Shown here: piece by piece, positions 26,881-34,670 of the stretch
How positions within the stretch are numbered: the first letter of the stretch is position 1
How the letters are laid out: each line of letters opens with the position of its first letter
NCBI RefSeq assembly: GCF_009930815.1
Contig: NZ_CP022222.1
Location: 5,746,501-5,810,500, forward strand
Origin: Bradyrhizobium sp. CCBAU 051011
GTDB taxonomy: Bacteria > Pseudomonadota > Alphaproteobacteria > Rhizobiales > Xanthobacteraceae
Direction of reading: 5' to 3'
Length of the DNA: 64,000 nt
The notes under the pieces: generated by a model
Told to the model about the DNA's origin: nothing
What the model saw: only the letters and a program-made list of their open reading frames with translations
Databases searched by the model: none
Position numbers and translations under genes: made by a program

Positions 26881-27125
26881 CGTTCGTCGGTGTCCTGCAG
26901 CGTCTCCGCAACCAGGCGAATCCGGAACACCGGCTTTCTGGATTCATCCAGCAATTCCATCTGCCACTCGGCGTTTTCGGAGAGTTTCCGGGAAATGTCC
27001 GCGATCATGTCGCCGCATACCCCGGTCATTTCCTTCCAGGCGGCGTTATGGTCGACAAATTCCGCGCCGTCATTGCTGACGCATCCATCTTCGCCATGTC
27101 GAACGCGGAAGAAAAAGACCGGCAT
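26877..27125 (-). CDS. DUF6894-like small protein
   Basis: From ATG 27125 the product is 82 aa and begins MPVFFFRVRHGEDGCVSNDG, a pattern typical of the DUF6894 family widespread in rhizobia. It continues with FVDHNAAWKEMTGVCGDMI. The frame is open to 27176, but the family start decides for 27125. It is a cytoplasmic protein of unknown function, and its 3' end overlaps the PilZ gene tail to tail. Confidence 0.65.
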   Translation of the reverse strand: MPVFFFRVRHGEDGCVSNDGAEFVDHNAAWKEMTGVCGDMIADISRKLSENAEWQMELLDESRKPVFRIRLVAETLQDTDER

Positions 27126-27338
27126 GGCAAGCTGACCAAATGCAAATTGGGCCGCCGCCGGCCCCGTGATCCCCAAGCGCCGGGAGTGGATTCCTGGCGT
27201 ATCGAAAGATCAACTCCGGGTTTTTACGGGCCCAAGCACGTTGCCGGGCATATAAAGCGGGTGATCCCTCAGCCTTAACCTGATGTAATTGCTGAAATCT
27301 CTTCTATGGAAGACCTGTGGAAGCCTCCAGCCAGCGAG

Positions 27339-27518
27339 TTATTTCCGTTCGGCTTTTTTTAGCTCCCGATCGATCCGAAGCTGGACCCGCCGGATAGCAA
27401 GCAGATTGAGCTTGGCCTCGGTCTTTCCCACGACTACCCGCTCGCCGATACGGAATTGCCATTTCCAGATGCCCGGAGCGACCGCGGTCACGCTGTATTC
27501 GACGCCCTTGTGAATCAT
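27339..27518 (-). CDS. small conserved WKWQFRI protein, 59 aa
   Basis: Reading the minus strand from ATG 27518 gives 59 residues. It starts MIHKGVEYSVTAVAPGIWKW, continues QFRIGERVVVGKTEAKLN and ends RIDRELKKAERK with TAA at 27339-27341. The first half looks like a small beta-sheet and the second like a basic helix. The same pattern recurs 170 bases upstream at 27688-27867. Proteins of this form are frequent in Bradyrhizobium; their function is unknown. Confidence 0.65.
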   Translation of the reverse strand: MIHKGVEYSVTAVAPGIWKWQFRIGERVVVGKTEAKLNLLAIRRVQLRIDRELKKAERK

Positions 27519-27687
27519 ATAAAAATCCCGTTGCGGGTCCCCACCGCTTCAAAATTCAATCCTCATACTTAAAATTGCAATTGTTATTCAGTACAGCTAG
27601 ACAGAGAGAGTCTGTCACATGCCGGTTTGAACCGGCGAATGGAGCGGGAGAGGCTTGGAATTACCTGCGCGGCCCCAATTCAGGGCG

Positions 27688-27867
27688 TTAGCCTGGCGCG
27701 CCGTTGCGCCAGCTCGCGACAATCTTCAACTGGATGCGACGCACGGCAAATAGCGAAAGCGTTGCCTCGATCTTTCCCGACCCCACCAGGTCGTCGATCC
27801 GAAATTGCCACTTCCAGAATGCGCCACTTCCAGGACCCGCCGCTTCCAGAATCCCAAGGCTTCCCAT
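27688..27867 (-). CDS. paralogue of the WKWQFRI small protein, possibly decayed at its 5' end
   Basis: From ATG 27867 this frame gives 59 aa, with AFWKWQFRIDDLVGSGKIEA and LSLFAVRRIQLKI aligning directly with the neighbouring small gene. The expected N-terminus (MNHK...AEYALTT) is visible just upstream at 27877-27893 but in a different frame. A G/S-rich insert made of a repeated TTCCAGAA/CTTCCAG unit precedes WKWQF. The gene may therefore be a frameshifted copy that restarts at an internal ATG, or a pseudogene. Confidence 0.45.
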   Translation of the reverse strand: MGSLGILEAAGPGSGAFWKWQFRIDDLVGSGKIEATLSLFAVRRIQLKIVASWRNGAPG

Positions 27868-28401
27868 CGTCGTCAGCGCATATTCTGCGCTTTGTGATTC
27901 ATGGAAATCGCCCGCACTCCTGCAATAGCGCGAGCGGAATGCAAAGTACCATAGATCGCCCGTTCGATAAATAACGGTTGCCGCGCGGGAGCGCGCGCCG
28001 GGAAAATCCTCCTCCGCTGCAAGCGTTCAACCCCGCGGACGCGCCCAAATTCCCGGGCCGCTTTCATGCCCGCAAAAAAGCACTGCGCCGCGCAAGCGGA
28101 ATATCGTCGCTTGGCGGCGCAGGCCTATTCCCCGAGTATGCAATTGCCCAGGCAAGAATTTTGTCTGCGCGCAACGAAAAAGGTTCAACGCCATTCGAGC
28201 GAATTTGCCGGGCGATTTGCCCGCTGAAACGGGCGGCGTGGGGCGGACGTATCTGCTCGCGAGGGCGGGGTGGTCCTCCAGATTTTCCCCGCCGTCGGCG
28301 ACCTCGCTGCATAGCCCCATGCGGCGGGGTCGTTGGGCTGGCGCGGGCGGTCAGCCTTGCTTGCGCAGGAAAAACCGGTGCCGGCTTTTACGGATCGTGC
28401 G
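27868..28401. other. intergenic stretch, no gene supported
   Basis: About 530 bases. Its left end holds the shifted N-terminus of the preceding small gene. Short minus-strand ORFs at 28027-28320 have no recognisable product. GC is moderate and no hairpin or repeat stands out. Confidence 0.35.
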
Positions 28402-28638
28402 CTAGATCCTGGTCATGCCGGCGTAGTGTCTGCCGCTGTAGGGGCCGACGTGAACGCCGGTCTTCATGCACTCCGTCTTGGCCGTGCACATCTGAACGCT
28501 GTCGGATTGGTCGGCGGAATCGCGAATGCAGGAAGCTGCGTAGGCGCTGCAGGTGTGCGCGATCGCGCGCCGGTTCATTTGCCTGACGTAAGCGGCCAAG
28601 CGGCCGCCATCGGACGACTGGCAGCACTTGCCGTTCAT
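28402..28638 (-). CDS. small cysteine-rich protein, 78 aa
   Basis: The product starts MNGKCCQSSDGGRLAAYVRQ and contains cysteines at spaced positions (KCC, HTC, SCI, MCTAKTECM), ending VGPYSGRHYAGMTRI. Cysteine spacing suggests disulfides or metal binding. A TGA directly precedes the ATG, so no signal peptide is present in this frame; a longer ancestral N-terminus may have been lost. It is not recognised as a named family. Confidence 0.45.
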   Translation of the reverse strand: MNGKCCQSSDGGRLAAYVRQMNRRAIAHTCSAYAASCIRDSADQSDSVQMCTAKTECMKTGVHVGPYSGRHYAGMTRI

Positions 28639-29057
28639 TCATTTCGGCAATGTGCGAGGATTTGGCTGGCCCGGCCGAACCATGGGCAGGATGCAGTTGG
28701 GCAGGCGACGCGTTGAAGGGAGAAGGCCGCCGACGGCCGCTGCTCTCAATCCTGACGCGATGGATAAGGTTGCCGCGACGGAATGTGGGTTCGCGACGGC
28801 GCGTCCCCGGGCCGGACGGGCGGCGGCACTCGCGCGGGCTCCGGTGAGCGGCTGAGGCTCAGGAGCCGGGTGAAGAGATCGGCGCCATGGCGTTGAAGCA
28901 TTGGCAGGATGGGCTCGTAGGCGGGGGCGGTCATTTGTATCTGCATACGGTGATGCATAGCGCACGCGCCTTGACGGACGGTGCAGGTAAAGCCGCAAGC
29001 ACATCTAAAATTGTAAGTGATCTCGTTCGGCGTCTACCGTGCAGGCCAGCCAATAAC
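28639..29057. other. intergenic stretch, no gene supported
   Basis: About 420 bases with only overlapping short ORFs. The minus frame at 28746-28958 (70 codons) has a plausible length for local mini-genes, but I find no ribosome binding site or known pattern to support it. Confidence 0.3.
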
Positions 29058-29086
29058 GATGAGGCCGCCCCGGTGGCGGCCTCATC
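29058..29086 (-). terminator. perfect 12-bp hairpin after the 59 aa gene
   Basis: GATGAGGCCGCC and GGCGGCCTCATC flank a five-base loop, a perfect 12-base stem placed six bases after the stop codon of the minus-strand small gene at 29093. It has no long T run, so it may act with Rho or as a transcript-protecting hairpin. Confidence 0.55.
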
Positions 29087-29092
29087 GGAGAG

Positions 29093-29272
29093 CTAGCCTT
29101 TCGGCTGCTCTACATCAGGCGGCCGGGGGCTGGCGTCCGGCGCCTTTTCACTCCTGGCCGAAAGGTCGGCGGCCTTGTCGAGAAAGCCCGCGGCGACATC
29201 CGGATCCGTGGTGGCCATTGCAAACTTGAGAAAGGTTGCCGCTTGTTCCGTCAGATATTTTTTTCCCGGCAC
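29093..29272 (-). CDS. small helical protein, 59 aa
   Basis: Reading from GTG 29272 gives 59 residues. It begins MPGKKYLTEQAATFLKFAMA, continues TTDPDVAAGFLDKAADLSAR and ends PRPPDVEQPKG, with TAG at 29093-29095. An AAGGGG precedes the start. The LKFAxATxDPxVAAGxLxKAADL pattern is one I associate with many short Bradyrhizobium proteins of unknown function. The first 40 residues are a likely helical hairpin and the tail is Pro-rich. A strong hairpin follows the stop. Confidence 0.6.
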   Translation of the reverse strand: MPGKKYLTEQAATFLKFAMATTDPDVAAGFLDKAADLSARSEKAPDASPRPPDVEQPKG

Positions 29273-29473
29273 AATCCTGGTTCCCCTTTACTACCCGTTA
29301 CTAGCCTTCGCGCTGCACCCGATCCGATTACGCACTGCGGTCGAATCCGTTCCGGAGAAAAAGTACAAAAGTGAACTTAAGGCGGGCCAAGCTTGGCACG
29401 ATCGTGCGCTCGGCCCTTTTCCGAGCCCATGGTGCCAATGGAACCGAGGGCCGGTCCGGCCGGCAACAGCCGA

Positions 29474-29647
29474 TCAGTCCTCGCCCAGAAGCTTGCCGGT
29501 TTCCTTGTGGATGAAATGAAGCCGGGTGCAGGCCAGACAGAGGACGGAAACATACGAATTGGGCCCGTCCTCCGGGGCGGTCGCCGGAAGCCAATGCTGA
29601 ACGTTCGTGCCCAGCCGTGGACATTTGAACAGGATATGTCGGCCCAT
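29474..29647 (-). CDS. small zinc-ribbon-like protein, 57 aa
   Basis: From ATG 29647 the frame gives 57 aa beginning MGRHILFKCPRLGTNVQHWL and ending VLCLACTRLHFIHKETGKLL then GED. Cys 9 and the later CLAC pair resemble half of a small zinc-binding fold; the order C...CxxC followed by TRLHF...GKLLG is a pattern of short rhizobial proteins. No Shine-Dalgarno sequence lies at the usual distance. It lies about 200 bases upstream of the 59 aa gene on the same strand. Confidence 0.6.
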   Translation of the reverse strand: MGRHILFKCPRLGTNVQHWLPATAPEDGPNSYVSVLCLACTRLHFIHKETGKLLGED

Positions 29648-30135
29648 GGGCGGGAAATATGCCGGTCCTCCCGCGCCGGGTCACTTCCGTATGTTTGCGT
29701 AGTTGGGGGCCGGGCGGCCGGAAAGATGCAGCGTTCGCTTGGGTGAGTATGCCGCGAAACGCAACCACGGCGCTCCTAGGGTTCGGGTACGAAAACACCG
29801 TGGTGTTACGGAATCCCCAAGGCGCGTCGAAAGCCCTATGGTGGCTGTCGCCGGGGGCTGCTTTTCATCCCGAACCAATTTGTACCGGCTGGGGGCCGCC
29901 TGCGAGGCGGCCCTTTCATTTTGCGCGCAGGCCGGACCAGGGTTTGCTCAAGAGAGGTCGCCGGCCAATGCGGCCCAGGCAGCTATTTCTTTGCTGGCCG
30001 GAGCAGGTCATCACGCCGGTGCTGAGGCGGCCCTTTCTGTCCACTTGTATGCACAACGCGAGTTGGGACACCGCCAACTTTAGACTAGGACAGGGCCTCG
30101 GAATACGGACGGCAGCCGCAATTGCCGTGCTGCCC
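29648..30135. other. intergenic stretch with a terminator-like hairpin
   Basis: No gene is supported in these 490 bases. On the plus strand, GGGCCGCC and GGCGGCCC at 29893-29913 flank five bases and are followed by TTTC, like an intrinsic terminator. A further half-copy, GAGGCGGCCCTTTC, lies near 30025. The open minus frame at 29681-29878 has no recognisable product. Confidence 0.4.
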
Positions 30136-30168
30136 TAAACGAAAGAGGCCGCCAACTGAGGCGGCCTT
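30136..30168 (-). terminator. intrinsic terminator of the small-protein operon
   Basis: On the minus strand, AGGCCGCC and GGCGGCCT form an eight-base stem with a six-base loop, followed by CTTTCGTTT. It begins about seven bases after the stop of the 66 aa gene at 30175, so it probably ends the three-gene small-protein transcript. Confidence 0.65.
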
Positions 30169-30174
30169 ACTCTT

Positions 30175-30375
30175 CTAGGCTGGTTCTGGCGGTTGAAGTC
30201 CCGGCGAGGAAAGCCATTCGTTGATGTGGGAGGCAGTTTCTAGCTGTCTGATCTTCTGGAGCAGCCCGTCCCTCTGAGGACCAGGTTTGAGCTGGGCAAT
30301 TTGGGCTTCCAGCTTCGCCTTCTCGGCTGCGATATTTTCCTCGAACGTGTGGGGAAGAGATCGGCGACGCTGCAT
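30175..30375 (-). CDS. small coiled-coil protein, 66 aa (paralogue A)
   Basis: From ATG 30375 the product is 66 aa. It starts MQRRRSLPHTFEENIAAEKA, continues KLEAQIAQLKPGPQRDGLLQ and ends with HINEWLSSPGLQPPEPA. The middle is a charged helix suited to a coiled coil. The ending SHINEWLSSPGL matches SHLSEWLRSPGL in the protein at 30772, and both begin with MQxRRR, so the two are paralogues. Function is unknown. Confidence 0.6.
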   Translation of the reverse strand: MQRRRSLPHTFEENIAAEKAKLEAQIAQLKPGPQRDGLLQKIRQLETASHINEWLSSPGLQPPEPA

Positions 30376-30561
30376 GACACCATCTCTAACCGTAGGGTTT
30401 TGCAAGTTCCGATCCTAACATGCAGATGCCCGGCCGTCGGTTCCGAATTGAACAATCCAGATCAGGCCACGGTGAATTTCAAACTAGGCGACTGGGGTCG
30501 GAAACAGGCTAGTGCCTTATGGTGCTGTCCTAAGGCGGCCTACGGCCGTTGTCGTTCAAGT

Positions 30562-30771
30562 TCAAGCCTCCGCGCTGACGAAAATATCGAACGCCTCGTA
30601 AGCCTGTTGCGGCGTCTTTCCCTCCTTGAATGCGTTCGGGAAACTGAAGATCGCATTCGCTAGAAGGAATTCATCCGGCACAGGAAACAGGGTGCGAAGT
30701 TCGGCGAGCCAGCTCGCGTATGAGGGAGGGTTGAACTTGCCCAAGGTGTAGCTATCGCTGAATGTGTGCAT
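30562..30771 (-). CDS. small conserved protein, 69 aa
   Basis: The product starts MHTFSDSYTLGKFNPPSYAS and contains FLLANAIFSFPNAFKEG and TPQQAYEAFDIFVSAEA. It is rich in aromatic residues and predicted helical at the C-terminus. Its ATG begins at the base next to the stop of the upstream gene at 30772, so the two are almost certainly cotranscribed and coupled. I do not recognise the family. Confidence 0.6.
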   Translation of the reverse strand: MHTFSDSYTLGKFNPPSYASWLAELRTLFPVPDEFLLANAIFSFPNAFKEGKTPQQAYEAFDIFVSAEA

Positions 30772-30975
30772 TTAGCTCGGAGCCTTCAGGCCGGGAGATC
30801 GCAGCCACTCGCTCAGGTGCGATCCGGTTTCGGCTTGTCGCGCCTTGCGGATTGTGGCCTCCCGAACCTCGCCGGGCGGGAGCAATCTGGCTTGCTCGCG
30901 CAGGCGGCAGGCCTCGTCGGCAAGACGTTGCTCTAGGGTGGTTTCAGGTCGTGTGTAGCGGCGTCGCTGCTGCAT
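30772..30975 (-). CDS. small coiled-coil protein, 67 aa (paralogue B)
   Basis: From ATG 30975 the product is 67 aa, starting MQQRRRYTRPETTLEQRLAD and ending SHLSEWLRSPGLKAPS. The helix between (EACRLREQARLLPPGEVREA) aligns with the KLEAQIAQL helix of paralogue A at 30175. The frame is open to 31101, but the shared MQxRRR start decides for 30975. It is the first gene of a run of three minus-strand mini-genes. Confidence 0.6.
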   Translation of the reverse strand: MQQRRRYTRPETTLEQRLADEACRLREQARLLPPGEVREATIRKARQAETGSHLSEWLRSPGLKAPS

Positions 30976-31203
30976 AGGGCTGTGCTCCGTTCCATAGAGG
31001 AAGGCGGGAGCGCAATCGGGCGTTCTCATCACCGATAGAAGCCGAGGGCTGGGCGGTGATCGGGGCAACCTGGCATGTTCGGCAGCCGATATACTGATCA
31101 ATACAGCTCACATCGCGAAATCGTTAACAACTCAAATTAGGCGCTGTGATTTTCAACTTAGGCCACCAGGGGTCGAAACAGGCCAGTGCCCCAACAAGAA
31201 AAA

Positions 31204-31218
31204 GAACATATTGCGAAC
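31204..31218. promoter_or_regulatory. LexA (SOS) box upstream of recA
   Basis: GAACATATTGCGAAC is an exact match to the alphaproteobacterial LexA site GAAC-N7-GAAC, about 105 bases before the recA start. A third GAAC follows at 31222. It indicates DNA-damage induction of recA. Confidence 0.8.
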
Positions 31219-31322
31219 ATAGAACAAACGTGGTACAAAAATCCCTAGACGAAATCGAATCCAAAAAGCCTCTCGCCGCCGTTTGTCCCGCTCGCGAATC
31301 CCCGCCATAAGGAGCACGTATT

Positions 31323-32414
<1,092 letters not shown>

Positions 32415-32532
32415 GCTTCAGAAACGCTTCAGGGGTTAAGGCCTAACGTGACAGACGGGTGCTGTAGACGTTGAGTTGCCGACGTCTTCAGCGCCCGTTT
32501 TGTTTGGTGGGTAGGTATCATCGGAGAGTGCA

Positions 32533-33513
32533 ATGAAGCCTCTGGTCCTGACCGGCTGGTTGACGCCGGACTTTATAAAGAATGACTTCGCGGACCTCCT
32601 GCTGGATCTAGCCTTTTTCGACTTTGTCTGGGGACCGCAGCCCTCATCGGATGAACTCGCAGCCCATCTTGGTCCGCGTCTCGCAAGCCACGACGAAGGC
32701 ACACACTGGTCGGACTGGGGCGTCCACCGGAAACAGAGCGAAAACAGGACGCACCCTGATGCGAGCCTGGCCGAATTCTGCGAGCAATACGAAGCCGTCG
32801 AATTGTGGTTCGACGTGCGACCGAGCGCGCAGCTGAAACTGATCTGGCTGCTTGATTACTTCCGTTCCTATCCGGAAATCGTTGGCAGGTTGAAGCTGCG
32901 TCTCGTCGATCTGGATATGAGGGAGCTTGAGACGTTCGGCCGGTGGGACCCGCCGGCTGTTGACGTCACGGAAAGGGAGTTGGCGACGGCGAGCGCGGCC
33001 TGGCAGGCTTGGCGATCGCCCACGCCGGTTGCCTGCTTCGATTTGCTCAGAAGGGATTTGAGCGCGTTGCCGCTGCTCAAACCTGTCCTGATCGATCTGC
33101 TCGAAGAACTGCCGTCAGGTTCGACAGGGCTTGGCGCCTCGGAAATGCGGATGCTCGAGTTGATCGCGCGAGGGTACTCGCTCACAAATGCGCTCTTCCA
33201 TCTCTACCAACTGCGGCAAACGCGCATCTTCGGCGAGTGGGAATACGGCTATTTGCTGGATGGGCTTGCGTTTGGCCCGCGCCCTGCCGTGGCAGGCCTC
33301 GAGGAGGAACTGCGCACGCTCTCGCGGGAAAATTACCGGGACCGGCACGCCGCTTACCTGCGAAGCGAGCTGTCGATCACCGAATTCGGCAAGGCTGTTC
33401 TCGCCCACAAGGAAGACTTCAGCCGGCACAATCCAATCGACCGTTGGTGGGGCGGCACGCATCTGACCAACGATCGGCTCTGGCGCTGGAATCCGGCGCT
33501 GATCAAGCCCTGA
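32533..33513 (+). CDS. DUF1835-like protein (copy 1)
   Basis: The 326 aa soluble protein shows the layout I associate with DUF1835 proteins. A central VELWFDVRPSAQLKLIWLLD is followed by LLEELPSGSTGLGASEMRML and a C-terminal end with SITEFGKAVLAHKEDF and DRWWGGTHLTNDRLWRWNP. The family's function is unknown. An unrepaired paralogue follows 26 bases downstream. The first 20 residues (MKPLVLTGWLTPDFIK) differ from the nucleotide-like N-terminal motif usual in the family, which copy 2 keeps (TADSSSAGGV). Confidence 0.65.
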   Translation: MKPLVLTGWLTPDFIKNDFADLLLDLAFFDFVWGPQPSSDELAAHLGPRLASHDEGTHWSDWGVHRKQSENRTHPDASLAEFCEQYEAVELWFDVRPSAQLKLIWLLDYFRSYPEIVGRLKLRLVDLDMRELETFGRWDPPAVDVTERELATASAAWQAWRSPTPVACFDLLRRDLSALPLLKPVLIDLLEELPSGSTGLGASEMRMLELIARGYSLTNALFHLYQLRQTRIFGEWEYGYLLDGLAFGPRPAVAGLEEELRTLSRENYRDRHAAYLRSELSITEFGKAVLAHKEDFSRHNPIDRWWGGTHLTNDRLWRWNPALIKP

Positions 33514-33539
33514 TGCGTACAGTCTGAGCGAGGCGTACC

Positions 33540-34524
33540 GTGACGCGTTTGATCCTGACGGCAGATTCCTCCAGCGCGGGCGGCGTTGTATCGGCCGGCC
33601 ACGCCGATCTGGCTGCCGCCATCGAGCTTCGGATGGTTTGGGGGCCACCGCGTTCCGATGCGGAGCTTGCAGCGTTTTTGGCGGCAAGGACAACGCAAAG
33701 GCCGGACTCGCAATTGGCTCGATTCCGTGCCGCCGCGACGCCGCCAGAAATTCGGCATCAAGGATCTCGGGTTGATCGAGGCTAGCGAGCATTTTGAAAC
33801 GGTCGAGCTCTGGATGGAAACCGAGCCGAATGCCCAACTGGTATTGATCTGGCTGCTGGATTATCTCGGCCCGCGGGCGAAAACCTTAAGGATCATTTTG
33901 CAGCACGTGGATGTCTCTTTCGGCGAGACAGAACCTGCGCGTCTCGCCGAATGGAAGTTCCCGGGCGTCGCGATCAACGACCATCACCTCGAGATCGCAA
34001 GCCTTGCGTGGCAGGCCTACCGGGCGCCGACGCCGCATGCCTGGTTCAATCTGCTCGGGAGGGATTTGAGCATCCTGCCGCAGCTTCGGCGATGTGTGCT
34101 GGAAATGCTCGAAGAGCTACCAGCGCGCGCAACCGGGCTCGGCGCGTCCGAACTGCGAATTCTGGAATTGATCGCGGCGGACTACGAGCGTCCGTTCGAG
34201 GTGTTTCCGCATTACAGGCAGCGCTTTCAGCGTCGCGTGTTCGGCTACTGGGAGGCTGGTGTTCTCCTGGAAGGGCTTGCGCTTGCTCCGGTGCCCGCTG
34301 TGTCGGGCCTCGCGGAGTGGCCGTTCACGCTTGAAATGCACAATTCAAGCGACCGATTGAAGCGATATAAGGAAAGCCGGCTCTCGCTCACCGCGCTCGG
34401 CAAGGCCATTTTAGCGGGCACCGAAGATTTCAGCCGGCATAATCCGATCGATCGCTGGTGGGGCGGCACGCGGCTGACCAACGACCGGCTGTGGCGCTGG
34501 GACCCCGTCCTGCTCGTGCCGTAG
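33540..34524 (+). pseudogene. DUF1835-like protein (copy 2), single frameshift
   Basis: The gene starts at 33540 (TRLILTADSSSAGGVVSAGH, reading through to about 33700). It must then shift by one frame to continue NWLDSVPPRRRQ and FETVELWMETEPNAQLVLIW, through LTALGKAILAG and DRWWGGTRLTNDRLWRWDP to the stop at 34524. Alignment with copy 1 places the shift between about 33690 and 33712, near a CAAGGACAACGCAAAGG run. Apart from that one indel, everything is intact and well coded, so this is a recent lesion, a sequencing error, or a programmed shift. Confidence 0.6.
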
Positions 34525-34573
34525 CGTGACCCGCAGGAGGGGGCGAGCGAAAGCGAACGCCTCACCTTAGACC

Positions 34574-34663
34574 GTAGGATGCGTAGAGCGCAGCGAAACC
34601 GATCTCATGCCGCATCGGCGGTGATAACAGCGATGGGTTTCGCTTTCGCTCAACCCATCCTAC
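34574..34663. repeat. palindromic repeat, GTAGGATG type
   Basis: GTAGGATGCGTAGAGCGCAG with CGAAACC at the left end is mirrored by GGGTTTCGC and CAACCCATCCTAC at the right end. The unit lies between the converging DUF1835-like and gcvP genes and could fold into a long hairpin. Confidence 0.6.
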
Positions 34664-34670
34664 AAGGATC

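Noticed and set aside
29328..29798. 156-codon minus-strand ORF
   Set aside because: It overlaps the 57 aa zinc-ribbon-like frame at 29474-29647, whose translation has recognisable features while this one has none.
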